Positions 21,084 through 28,988 of a stretch of 43,401 nt of DNA are shown piece after piece. Every line of letters begins with the position of its first letter. Position 1 is the stretch's first letter. Both the position numbers and the translations under genes were made by a program. The notes under the pieces are model-generated. The model had not been told where the DNA came from and searched no databases. It saw only the letters and a program-made list of their open reading frames with translations. Origin of the DNA: a virus; the IMG/VR virus record IMGVR_UViG_3300032782_000017, positions 1 through 43,401 of that record; one strand, written 5' to 3'.

Positions 21084-22789
21084 CTCGCAGCCCTGACCTT
21101 GAGGCTGCCGAACAGACGGTGGCCTCTTTCGCCGGTCTCCTTGGAACCCCTTTGTTGCTGAAGGACGCCAAGGTCCCATGCAACCTCGACAATCAGCTCC
21201 ACGTCCCTTTCAAGGATAGTCGTCTCTACTGCCTTGTCGAGCGGCAGCTGGCACACTTCGTGTTTGGCTCGGACCCTGCCGCGCAAGATGCCTTTATCGA
21301 GCAGTTCATCTCGCGTACGGCGGATGTCACAGGTCGCACGAAGTACTCTGCGCGAGACCTATCGGAATTTCGCTCGAAGCTGCCGACAATCATAGGTATT
21401 CTCGAGACGCGCCGCGTGCTCAGCCTGTGGGAATTGCTCTACGAGGAAAGTGCCGACCAGATCCGACAGCTCCTCCGAGGCCACCTGCGAGTCGACGAGT
21501 CCTCTCTTATGGACGCGTTTGCAGCGCTATCCGTCGATAAGGATAGGGACTTGGCCGCCTTCGAACGGTTTGTGCCTCTCTTTCGCGAAGCCCTCCGTCG
21601 GGTCGAACGTCGTTCCTTTGCCGCTACGCTCGTTGTCGCCCGCTGGCTGATTTCGCAACTCGTACAACAGCTGCACCCCGCTGGAGCCTCAACCGAGGAG
21701 CGACTCACTGCACTGCTAGATCTCTCCATCCTTTTCGGGGAGCCCTTAACGCCCGTTCAGAAGGTGTTCGCCAACTACGGCGGGGAATCAGGGGACGCAA
21801 CGATCGGTGAGGAGGCCTTCGAGTTCGACACGCGCGATACGGATGCGCTCGAGGCTGCGCTCGCGGCGAGCGAGCGGCGCGCTCAGGACCTCCTGCGCGC
21901 AGCCCACGTGCCAACCGCCGCACCGCCCGAACCGCTCTCAGAGCCCACGACGTTCATTACGCGCACAGTCGACATTCACGTTGATGGGCCAAGCCTTCTT
22001 GCGTATGCAGCGGATCCGGCAGATACGCTAGCTGCCCGCCAAATCCAACAGGAGCTTCTAAGGTTAGGGCAGCGGAAGCGCGTCGCTCTAGATGAGGTTG
22101 GCGTAGAGCTTGACACGAGCGCTCTGCTCGAACGCCTGGTCGGAGGCAGTGCCGTGCCGTGCTTCCGGCAGGACGGTCGTACGCGCGAAGTTCACGCTGT
22201 TCTTCTCGTAGATCGCTCAACAAGCATGCTGTTCGATAATCGAGTTGTTGAGGCGGAACGGGCGGTTCGAGTGCTCGTTCGCGCGCTTCGAGTCCCTGGT
22301 GTGCGCTTTCAGGTCTGGGGATTCCAAGCCCCTGAGGATGGCGTGGTCGCCATCACGCGATTCCACTCGGCACGTCCCAGCCTTCACACGAAAACCTCTC
22401 CCGTCCTAGGCGGCACACCGCTTCACGTTGCGATCGATTTGGCCGTCGATGATCTCGAGCCTCTTTCGGGGTCTAGGTACATCTTTTGCGTAACGGACGG
22501 TGCGCCTGACTTTGCAGGTGTTGCAGGGTACAAACCTAGACCTCAGCTGCTTCGTAGCGCCGTTCGGGCCCGAATCGATAGGGCTGCGCGGGCAGGGATG
22601 GGATTCCTAAGCCTGATTCTGGGAAGCCCCTCTGAGACCGGATCCGTTGCGTATGAGGTTTCGGTCGACGAGGCGGACGAGATCTTCGGGGACCGATCGC
22701 GATACCGGTTTGTCCCGTGTTCGACGCTAATGCGATCTCTGGTCGAGGCCGTCGCGTCGAGCGTCCGCCAGCACGTACGATTGGGTTGA
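21080..22789 (+). CDS. CobT/MoxR-partner VWA protein, 569 aa
   Basis: GTG at 21080 overlaps the stop of the MoxR ATPase. The N-terminal 300 residues are largely helical without motifs; acidic and Ala-rich linkers follow. The C-terminal VWA domain has a complete MIDAS: DRSTS (Asp 378, Ser 380, Ser 382), Thr 446 in LGGTPLH and Asp 473 in CVTDGAPD. MoxR/VWA pairs act as metal-insertion or remodelling machines (for example CobS/CobT). Together with the left-end VWA protein the window holds two such proteins. Substrate unknown. Confidence 0.85.
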   Translation: MTRSPDLEAAEQTVASFAGLLGTPLLLKDAKVPCNLDNQLHVPFKDSRLYCLVERQLAHFVFGSDPAAQDAFIEQFISRTADVTGRTKYSARDLSEFRSKLPTIIGILETRRVLSLWELLYEESADQIRQLLRGHLRVDESSLMDAFAALSVDKDRDLAAFERFVPLFREALRRVERRSFAATLVVARWLISQLVQQLHPAGASTEERLTALLDLSILFGEPLTPVQKVFANYGGESGDATIGEEAFEFDTRDTDALEAALAASERRAQDLLRAAHVPTAAPPEPLSEPTTFITRTVDIHVDGPSLLAYAADPADTLAARQIQQELLRLGQRKRVALDEVGVELDTSALLERLVGGSAVPCFRQDGRTREVHAVLLVDRSTSMLFDNRVVEAERAVRVLVRALRVPGVRFQVWGFQAPEDGVVAITRFHSARPSLHTKTSPVLGGTPLHVAIDLAVDDLEPLSGSRYIFCVTDGAPDFAGVAGYKPRPQLLRSAVRARIDRAARAGMGFLSLILGSPSETGSVAYEVSVDEADEIFGDRSRYRFVPCSTLMRSLVEAVASSVRQHVRLG

Positions 22790-22790
22790 G

Positions 22791-22804
22791 GGTCCGTACG
22801 GACC
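22791..22804. repeat. Dispers palindrome between VWA and initiator genes
   Basis: GGTCCGTACGGACC, perfect 14 bp, one base after the stop codon of the VWA gene and 48 bases before the ATG of the initiator gene. Confidence 0.88.
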
Positions 22805-22852
22805 TTCGTTGACGATGCGACTCGATCTCTGTTACTCGATCCCTCGGATAGT

Positions 22853-24304
22853 ATGAATGTAGGCGACACTTATAACCCTCGTGGTCTTTTCTACGGCGCG
22901 ATGACTCCGAACTGGTTGCTGCGGCGCTATGAGTTGACCGGTTGCGCTAAACTAGTCTTTGGACGGCTCTGTCAGTATTGCAACGAGGAAGGTCGTGCGT
23001 TTCCGTCGGTCGACGATTTGGCCGCAGAGGTCGGCTTCCATCCAAGCGCCGTGAAGGCCGCGGTGAAGGCTCTGACGGCCTTAGGGCTCATTAGGGTCGA
23101 GCAGCATCGAGGAGACCATCGCTCAAACGACTACTACTTCCTATGGCACGAGTGGATTGAGGCGGGCACCGCAACACCTCTTCGACCTGCAGGAGCTTCG
23201 TCGATGCCACCAATCGGGTGCCAAGTCGCAAAACAGGACGTGGAGGAGCGAAGTCGCAAAACAGGACGTGGCCACGTCGCAAAACAGGACGTGGCCACGT
23301 CGCAAAATAGGACCCCGCCACGTCCTATTTTGCGACCTCTTCTAAATAAGATCAGGGAAGTAAAATCAGAGGAAATCACATCAGGTGAAATCACATCAGC
23401 TGTCGGGCTCCCCCACGACGGCTCGAGAACCGGGCAGCGAACGGATGAGATTGAGAAAGATCTGGATCAACAAAATTTCCGTACGGACGAGCTAAAGCCG
23501 AACGCAGAGGAACCGTTTGAGGGGGATCGGCCCGGACCCGCAAGTGTCGATTCCGGCGCCGTGGAGGGGGCTAGGAGCGCTCCGCGCGACGCAGATGGGG
23601 GAGGATCGGTTTCGGATCGTGAAACGCATTCTGAGGGCAAATGGGGCGGCAGAGCTGAAGGTGGCTTCGACGAGGACGCTTTTCTCGCGCAGACACGTGA
23701 CGCATTGAAGGCTCGTGCGACCGAGCAGGTCCATAATCCCAAGCCGGAGAGCGCACCGCAAAGGCGAAGGTCGTACGACGAGGCTCCGTCGCGTTCACGG
23801 GCAGGCAAAGATTGGTCGAGGCCGAAGGGAGATCGAGCCGACTCCGTGTCGGCCAAACCGATTGCAGTTACTGCGGAGGTAAAAGAACTGGCCGACTTGT
23901 GGGCGAAGCTTATGACGGTTCATCGCGACCTTAGCGAGGCGACTGCCAGGCTAGGCGCTCAGGACCTGGCTCGACTGCAATCAGCGATTGCCGCGTATGG
24001 CGCCGATCGTGTAAAGATCGCCATTCACTACCTGATCGAAAACTGGGACGACATCGCAGTGCAGAAGAAGATCGTCGGTGGTGATCCGGGTCCGGTATTT
24101 CTGACGGGAGGTTGGGCGTCAGGGATGTTTGCGGACGCGGTGGCGTGGAAGCGCGATGGGGCGGTCTATGCGGCCTTCGAAGAGAAGCGCGAGGCCGAGG
24201 GAGTCAGATTTGCGCCCGCGCTCGAAGAGACAGAAAAGTACGAGTTGGCACGGAAACGGTTGAAACGGATGGGCCTTACGCATGTTTGGAAGTGGCAGCT
24301 CTAA
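22853..24304 (+). CDS. Replication initiator-like protein with N-terminal helix-turn-helix, 483 aa
   Basis: Residues 15-90 form a winged-helix domain: NWLLRRYELTGCAKLVFGRL, then SVDDLAAEVGFHPSAVKAAV and LGLIRVEQHRG, as in phage replication organisers. Residues 124-161 are encoded by a DNA iteron array, and the following stretch (LLNKIREVKSEEITSGEITS) by an AT-rich repeat. Residues 180-330 are charged, low-complexity linker. The C-terminal 130 residues look DnaD-like (ARLQSAIAAYGADRVKIAIH, DDIAVQKK), a region that in such proteins recruits the helicase loader. Same design as lambda O: HTH, origin inside the gene, partner-binding C-terminus. The stop shares an A with the loader ATG. Confidence 0.8.
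   Translation: MNVGDTYNPRGLFYGAMTPNWLLRRYELTGCAKLVFGRLCQYCNEEGRAFPSVDDLAAEVGFHPSAVKAAVKALTALGLIRVEQHRGDHRSNDYYFLWHEWIEAGTATPLRPAGASSMPPIGCQVAKQDVEERSRKTGRGHVAKQDVATSQNRTPPRPILRPLLNKIREVKSEEITSGEITSAVGLPHDGSRTGQRTDEIEKDLDQQNFRTDELKPNAEEPFEGDRPGPASVDSGAVEGARSAPRDADGGGSVSDRETHSEGKWGGRAEGGFDEDAFLAQTRDALKARATEQVHNPKPESAPQRRRSYDEAPSRSRAGKDWSRPKGDRADSVSAKPIAVTAEVKELADLWAKLMTVHRDLSEATARLGAQDLARLQSAIAAYGADRVKIAIHYLIENWDDIAVQKKIVGGDPGPVFLTGGWASGMFADAVAWKRDGAVYAAFEEKREAEGVRFAPALEETEKYELARKRLKRMGLTHVWKWQL
23225..23399 (+). other. Candidate replication origin: iterons plus AT-rich repeat tract
   Basis: Three exact copies of GTCGCAAAACAGGACGTGG (23225-23243, 23253-23271, 23276-23294), a fourth partial copy (23299-23313) and an inverted copy (23318-23336), spaced 28, 23 and 23 bases. 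Two GTGGCCAC palindromes link copies 2-3 and 3-4. An AT-rich stretch follows (23338-23399) with GAAATCACATCAG twice, 15 bases apart. The repeats fall in different reading frames of the initiator gene, so selection is on DNA, not protein. Confidence 0.8.
23478..23487. repeat. Dispersed palindrome, core only, intragenic
   Basis: TCCGTACGGA inside the linker-coding part of the initiator gene, about 80 bases after the AT-rich tract of the origin. Confidence 0.7.
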
Positions 24305-25083
24305 TGGCGGCTCTTTACTGCGCGGAGTGCAATCACCGATTCGATAGTGGACGCGCCCCTCCTTGTCCGAACTGCGGTGGGGATGACGCCCGCTATCGAA
24401 CCGAGAGCGAGCATCGTGTGCTCGAGGAGAGCGACTACAAACGGATGTGCTTGCCCCGAGGGTATTGGTCCGTACGGACGCGTCTCGTGCCCAAATCGAT
24501 TGCGCTGCAGGTGGCCAAGTACACCGTTCAGATCGATCGTGTAGTCAGAGGTGGGTACGGGTTGACGTTCACCGGCGGCCCCGGAGTGGGGAAAACGGCG
24601 GCCGCGGCGGTGATCGCGCGCGAAGCTACTAGTCACGGAAAGTACGCGTTCTTCACGACAGTCTCGGATCTTCGCGAATACATTCGCAATCGAATCGAAT
24701 TTGACAGAGATTCGACGGTCCTTGAGCGGGTGAAAGAAGTGCCCCTCCTGGTGCTCGACGCGCTTTGGAAAGAGCCTGAAGGGGATCACACGTTGAATCC
24801 GGCGATTCTTGCTTCGATCGTCGAGACACGCGTGCAGAACAAGCGCGCAACGATTGTGACGACGCGGATGAGCGCGGCCGCTCTCGCTGAGGCGCATCCA
24901 ACGCTCACCTCATTGCTTACCGGGGTGAACATTACGCTCGAGGTGACCGGACCGAATCAACGCGAGCGTCGCGGTCACCCAATAGAAACCGAAGAACCGG
25001 TGCACGCTGCGTCTGACGCACCTGCCCAGACAACGACAAAAGTAACCCCCAAAGCGTCCTTGTTTGCGTCTGACGACGAGTAG
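24304..25083 (+). CDS. Helicase loader, DnaC-like AAA+ with zinc ribbon, 259 aa
   Basis: N-terminal zinc ribbon CAEC...CPNC (residues 6-24). Walker A GGPGVGKT at 91-98. The Walker B strand PLLVLDALW keeps one Asp but has Ala where DnaC/IstB proteins have a second acidic residue. Sensor-1 region IVTTRM. The last 50 residues are polar and disordered. Immediate position between initiator and helicase genes supports a loader role, as for lambda P or DnaC. A dispersed palindrome lies in the coding region for residues 55-60. Confidence 0.8.
   Translation: MAALYCAECNHRFDSGRAPPCPNCGGDDARYRTESEHRVLEESDYKRMCLPRGYWSVRTRLVPKSIALQVAKYTVQIDRVVRGGYGLTFTGGPGVGKTAAAAVIAREATSHGKYAFFTTVSDLREYIRNRIEFDRDSTVLERVKEVPLLVLDALWKEPEGDHTLNPAILASIVETRVQNKRATIVTTRMSAAALAEAHPTLTSLLTGVNITLEVTGPNQRERRGHPIETEEPVHAASDAPAQTTTKVTPKASLFASDDE
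24467..24479. repeat. Dispersed palindrome, intragenic
   Basis: GGTCCGTACGGAC, encoding part of WSVRTR in the loader, 163 bases after its start. Confidence 0.75.
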
Positions 25084-25089
25084 GATCTC

Positions 25090-26427
25090 TTGGACTTAGA
25101 CAAACTTTTTGTATCGGCCCTTCTTCGAGAGGGACGTGAAGCCTTTGAGAAAGCGCGAGCCGCCGGGGCAAAGGATCGTTTGCGAGGCGAAGGCCTTCAG
25201 GCGTTTCAGTTTGTTAGCGGTTATGTGCGGGACTACGGGGAGATGCCCGTCCCGCATCAGATCGAAGGCAGGCTAGGCATCAGCCTGGAGGGGGAGGACA
25301 TCTTTCAGCTCGAGGATACGCCTCCCAAGGCGTTCGCGTGGTACCTCGGAGAGGTCACCAATCGCTATCTCGGGGAAACGATAAACACAGCCCTCGCGAG
25401 GGTCTCCGACCTCCAAGCGGATCCGAGACAGGCCGCGGAGCTTATTACGCGGTTGGCCGCCCAGCTCCAAGAGAGCGGAGGGCAGAGTCGAACTGAGAGC
25501 TTCTTCGCGGGTAACGAAGAGGTTTGGCAATACTACGAGCGCATCGAGGCGGGCGAGCGCGGCGTGCTTACGCCGTGGCCGAGCATGAACGAAGCCACGT
25601 TCGGCTTCTGGCCGGAAGACCTCGTGCTCTTTGCAGCTCGGTTGGGAACTGGAAAGACGTTTCTAATGATTCTGCTGGCTTTGCACGCCTGGCGGAATCC
25701 AGACCCGAAGACCGGCAAGCCGCACAAAGTACTGTTCATCACCACCGAGATCTCGCAGCTTCGAATCCGGCTGAGGTTTTTCTCGGTGTTTGCGAAGCTC
25801 CCCTACGGAGACCTCACGCACGGACGGCTCACCCACGAGGGCAAGCACAAGTTTCGCAAGTTCCTCGACGAGACGAAGTTCGCCGAGGGCATCGACATCA
25901 TCGGCGGCGACTTCGATTTCAGCATCGGCGCCGTAGCAGCGGCCATCGACGCCTCGAAGCCTGGCATCGTGATTCTCGATGGTGCCTATCTGCTCCAGGC
26001 GGACGGGAATACGCGAACCGAGCGCATGGCCAACGTGTTCAACGACGTCAAGCGGTTGGCGAAGACTAAGCACGTCCCTATCGTGATTACGACGCAGTTC
26101 AATCGCGAGGTAAAAAAGGACGTTAGCAAGTCCGTCCAGGTAGAGTCGATCGCGCTCTCCGATGTTGGAGGATGGAATGCCGATCTTATCTTCGGTATGA
26201 TTCAAACAGAGGAGATGAAGGTCGCCCGGCAGATGATCTTCAAACCACTCAAGGTGCGCGAGGGCGAGGGCAAGGAATTCATGTGTCAGTGGGACCTGTC
26301 GTTGATGGCATTCAACGAGCTGAGTACGGAAGGCGGTGGGGGCGGGGACGCAGATGAGCACGGCACGCCGTTGCACACGGTAACGGAGGACGAGGGGTCC
26401 AATACAGACGACGGGTTGCCGTTCTAA
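25090..26427 (+). CDS. Replicative DNA helicase, DnaB-like RecA fold, 445 aa
   Basis: TTG start with AGGA upstream. Residues 1-130 are the helical N-terminal domain that in DnaB contacts primase. The RecA-fold domain has Walker A RLGTGKTF at 184-191, Walker B GIVILDGAYLL and the DnaB-type TTQFNRE segment (sensor/H4 region). The C-terminus is Gly/Asp-rich and ends DDGLPF, like the tip of bacterial SSB. Unwinds DNA 5' to 3' ahead of the polymerase in related systems. Located directly after its presumed loader. Confidence 0.85.
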   Translation: MDLDKLFVSALLREGREAFEKARAAGAKDRLRGEGLQAFQFVSGYVRDYGEMPVPHQIEGRLGISLEGEDIFQLEDTPPKAFAWYLGEVTNRYLGETINTALARVSDLQADPRQAAELITRLAAQLQESGGQSRTESFFAGNEEVWQYYERIEAGERGVLTPWPSMNEATFGFWPEDLVLFAARLGTGKTFLMILLALHAWRNPDPKTGKPHKVLFITTEISQLRIRLRFFSVFAKLPYGDLTHGRLTHEGKHKFRKFLDETKFAEGIDIIGGDFDFSIGAVAAAIDASKPGIVILDGAYLLQADGNTRTERMANVFNDVKRLAKTKHVPIVITTQFNREVKKDVSKSVQVESIALSDVGGWNADLIFGMIQTEEMKVARQMIFKPLKVREGEGKEFMCQWDLSLMAFNELSTEGGGGGDADEHGTPLHTVTEDEGSNTDDGLPF

Positions 26428-26792
26428 TGGTTCCTCTCCCAAATCTGATCAAGCACGCCACGGTTGCGATTTTTCGCGAAGGCGGAATCACTGCGAAAAC
26501 GCAGAAGGACAAGTTCCGGCAAGCGCTCCTAATTGCGAGGTCGCGCATGGCTCAGTACGGGTTCGTGATCCTCGGTGGAGAGAAGGTCACGGATCCTCTT
26601 CACCTGACCCCGAAGGGAAAGAAGCGTGAACAGAAGCACCGACGGGAGGGTCGCGCGAAATCGGTTCTGTTCGATACGCTCTACGAGAAGTACGACATCG
26701 ACGGCTCGAAGGCTCGCGCAAAGAAGGAGCTTGAGAAGGCCGCAGAGAGGGCGCTCGAGGCCTCGCCGTCAGGCGATGAGAGGAAGAGCTGA
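26427..26792 (+). CDS. Hypothetical basic protein, 121 aa
   Basis: ATG shares a base with the helicase stop (TAATG). Starts MVPLPNLIKHATVAIFREGG; contains a compact alpha/beta part and a basic, helical C-terminal half (KKREQKHRREGRAKSVLFDT). Its place between helicase and primase suggests a replication role, but no motif shows it. Confidence 0.7.
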   Translation: MVPLPNLIKHATVAIFREGGITAKTQKDKFRQALLIARSRMAQYGFVILGGEKVTDPLHLTPKGKKREQKHRREGRAKSVLFDTLYEKYDIDGSKARAKKELEKAAERALEASPSGDERKS

Positions 26793-26794
26793 AG

Positions 26795-27817
26795 ATGGAC
26801 GTAGCGGATATTCACCGCTTCTTAGAGCGGTTGGGATGCCAGCGAATCCGTGTGCGCTCCAATACGGTCGACGCGCAGTGCCCACTCCACTGGAAGCACT
26901 CAAAGGGCACGGATAACAAGCCGTCGTTCGGGGTGTCGATCAGACCCGGAAGTACCTCTCACTTCAACTGTTTCAGCTGCCACAGCCACGGAACACTTCT
27001 CGACCTCGTACGAGAAATCTCGGACCACAATGGGACGGATCTCAAGGAGCTGCACGACTGGCTCATTCTGAACAACGCTCCGAATCCGGCCGATAAGAGA
27101 CCGAAGCGGTTTGCGCCCAATTACGCACGTCCCAGTGAGGACGGAAAGCCGACGCCACTCCCACCGCTCCCCGTGGAGACTGAAGAGTATATCGAGGAGG
27201 AAGTCCTGAAGGGGTTTAGGGCGATCCCGCAGGAGGCGATGGAGTACTTGTTGAAGAAACGACGACTCACACGCAAAACGATCGAGGCGTGGGAGCTGGG
27301 TTGGCACGAAGGTTCGCGGAGGATCGTCATTCCAATTCGGGCGAGGAAAAAGGATGTACCGCTGGTAGGACTGACAGGGCGGAGCCTGGACGATGATGCG
27401 CGACCGCCTAAGTACCTTCACAGCAAGGGATTTAGGACTGCACTTCACCTGTACGGCGAGCACAAGGCACGGACTCACATGCCGGTGTTTCTCTGTGAGG
27501 GCTTTTTCGATGTCATGTACCTCTGGCAGTGCGGGTACAACGCCGTCGCGGTGTTCGGCTCGAATCTTTCGAAAGGGCAGTTGGAGTTGCTTCTTCAGCT
27601 CTGCCCGGCGAACTCCCCTCCAACAGCAGCGGTGTCAATCACAACGGACGGCGACGGACCCGGATACGAGGCGGCCAAACGATTCGAGCTGATCATCAAG
27701 ACGCGTGAGTCGCGGACACGGATTGTCCCGATGCCAGAGGGCAAAGATCCAGATCAACTTACGGACGAGGAACTAGAAACGCTCCTTGGTCCACCACAAT
27801 TCGAACGAACCGTTTGA
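26795..27817 (+). CDS. DNA primase, CHC2 zinc finger plus TOPRIM, 340 aa
   Basis: Residues 28-70 give the CHC2-type zinc finger (CPLHWKH then CFSCHSHGT). TOPRIM follows at about residues 228-300: FLCEGFFDVMYLWQCG with the catalytic Glu, and TDGDGPGYEAAKR with the DxD-type acidic pair. It makes RNA primers for lagging-strand synthesis. Shorter than bacterial DnaG and lacks a clear helicase-binding C-terminal domain. Two bases separate it from the gene upstream. Confidence 0.9.
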   Translation: MDVADIHRFLERLGCQRIRVRSNTVDAQCPLHWKHSKGTDNKPSFGVSIRPGSTSHFNCFSCHSHGTLLDLVREISDHNGTDLKELHDWLILNNAPNPADKRPKRFAPNYARPSEDGKPTPLPPLPVETEEYIEEEVLKGFRAIPQEAMEYLLKKRRLTRKTIEAWELGWHEGSRRIVIPIRARKKDVPLVGLTGRSLDDDARPPKYLHSKGFRTALHLYGEHKARTHMPVFLCEGFFDVMYLWQCGYNAVAVFGSNLSKGQLELLLQLCPANSPPTAAVSITTDGDGPGYEAAKRFELIIKTRESRTRIVPMPEGKDPDQLTDEELETLLGPPQFERTV

Positions 27818-27825
27818 GAGTGGCG

Positions 27826-27854
27826 TTGACGTGGCGGGGCCAAGTCCGTTAGTG
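27826..27854 (+). promoter_or_regulatory. Promoter of the SSB gene
   Basis: TTGACG (27826-27831), 17-base spacer, TTAGTG (27849-27854). A Shine-Dalgarno AGGAG stands 6 bases before ATG 27911. The leader contains the imperfect palindrome GGGCAATTGGCCC. Confidence 0.5.
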
Positions 27855-27910
27855 TGAATGAAGTTCTCGTGGGGAACACTTAGGGCAATTGGCCCAACTA
27901 GGAGAGTAAA

Positions 27911-28669
27911 ATGGGAAAGTCTTGGTATAACACTGGGTTCGACTCGATTGCGGCCGAGAAAGATCGTCTAGCGCGACTTGGAGGCCCGGACCGGCTCTGG
28001 ATCAAAGAGGGGTCGCCGACCCGCTCGATCGTCCTTCTCGACGACGAACCGTTCGTGATCTACGAGCACAACTGGCGCGCGAACGGCACCTGGCGGAACT
28101 GGACTACGTGTCTCGCTGACACGAGCGACGTTCTTCCATGCTGCGACAAGCTCACGCCGCGAAATCGGTCGTGGACAGGCTTTTTCACGTGCATCGATTG
28201 CACGGAACGCAAGGACGCAAAGGGAAACAGCTATCAGTACGGACTGATGCTGCTCCCCACGAAGCTTCAGACGGCGGAGCTTCTGAAGAAGCGCAAGGAG
28301 AGCAAGGGCTCGCTGGTTGGGGCGGCGTTCAACGTGACGCGAATCACCGCGGACGATCCTAACGTCGGAAACGACTGGGAGTACGATCGCCCGGCGGACA
28401 TGGAGAAGCTCTTCAAGGTCGCGCAGTACAAGGGCAAGAAGATCGTCGACCTCTACAAGGAAGCCAGCGAGAATCCTGACGTGCTCAAGCGGCTGCAGTA
28501 CACGTTCGCTCTGTCCCTGACGGAGGGAAAGATCGCGCCGAAGCTCGTACCGTTCAACTACGCATCGATTCTCGCACCGAAGTCGGTGACCGAGGTCCGA
28601 CAGCTGCTCGGTTCGATCGTTGCGGAAGGCGGACCGGCGAACAAGCCGGACGACGAAATTCCGTTCTGA
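27911..28669 (+). CDS. Single-stranded DNA-binding protein with zinc site and SSB-type tip, 252 aa
   Basis: Starts MGKSWYNTGFDSIAAEKDRL. CCDKL...CIDC (residues 77-97) is a probable zinc site as in T4 gp32-like binders, and the body is aromatic- and Lys-rich. The C-terminus DDEIPF matches the acidic tip by which bacterial SSB recruits partners. Own promoter and strong ribosome binding site fit a protein needed in quantity. Call rests on tip, context and composition; the OB fold itself is not evident by eye. Confidence 0.75.
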   Translation: MGKSWYNTGFDSIAAEKDRLARLGGPDRLWIKEGSPTRSIVLLDDEPFVIYEHNWRANGTWRNWTTCLADTSDVLPCCDKLTPRNRSWTGFFTCIDCTERKDAKGNSYQYGLMLLPTKLQTAELLKKRKESKGSLVGAAFNVTRITADDPNVGNDWEYDRPADMEKLFKVAQYKGKKIVDLYKEASENPDVLKRLQYTFALSLTEGKIAPKLVPFNYASILAPKSVTEVRQLLGSIVAEGGPANKPDDEIPF

Positions 28670-28684
28670 TCGCAACACCAAAAA

Positions 28685-28697
28685 GGTCCGTACGGAC
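28685..28697. repeat. Dispersed palindrome, first of a pair
   Basis: GGTCCGTACGGAC in the intergenic region downstream of SSB; a T-run follows on the minus strand. Its centre is exactly 30 bases from that of the next copy. Confidence 0.85.
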
Positions 28698-28714
28698 GCT
28701 ACGCTTGAGCGAGC

Positions 28715-28727
28715 GGTCCGTACGGAT
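28715..28727. repeat. Dispersed palindrome, second of a pair
   Basis: GGTCCGTACGGAT, upstream of the small gene at 28776 and the kinase. The two copies lie about three helical turns apart, so proteins bound to them would face the same side. Confidence 0.85.
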
Positions 28728-28775
28728 CTCTTACGTCTTGGGCTGACTTCCTTAGTCTTATCTTACTGAGGCGCC

Positions 28776-28988
28776 GTGAAGCTTTTGTTCGCAGTCAACT
28801 ACGAATCCGAACAGCGCACGGAGTTCTTTATCGAGGACGCCGACGGTAAGAAACGTCGAATCGAGGTGGCGTGGAAGTCGCGCGATCCGCAGCCGATCAT
28901 GGAGAGCTGGCGTGACGTCGTGAAGGCCGAAGTCGAGGAGCAACGCACCATCGAGTGGGAGCGTAAGACGGGGCGAGGTCTTCTATGA
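28776..28988 (+). CDS. Hypothetical protein, 70 aa
   Basis: GTG start six bases after TACTGA. Starts MKLLFAVNYESEQRTEFFIE and has beta then helical character (PIMESWRDVVKAEVEEQRTI). ATGA overlap with the kinase gene. No family recognised; two palindromes lie upstream. Confidence 0.6.
   Translation: MKLLFAVNYESEQRTEFFIEDADGKKRRIEVAWKSRDPQPIMESWRDVVKAEVEEQRTIEWERKTGRGLL

Noticed and set aside
23225-23336. Iteron repeats as a CRISPR array
   Set aside because: Spacers are 4-9 bases, one copy is inverted, and no cas genes are adjacent; the Cas4-like nuclease is 12 kb away and without array.
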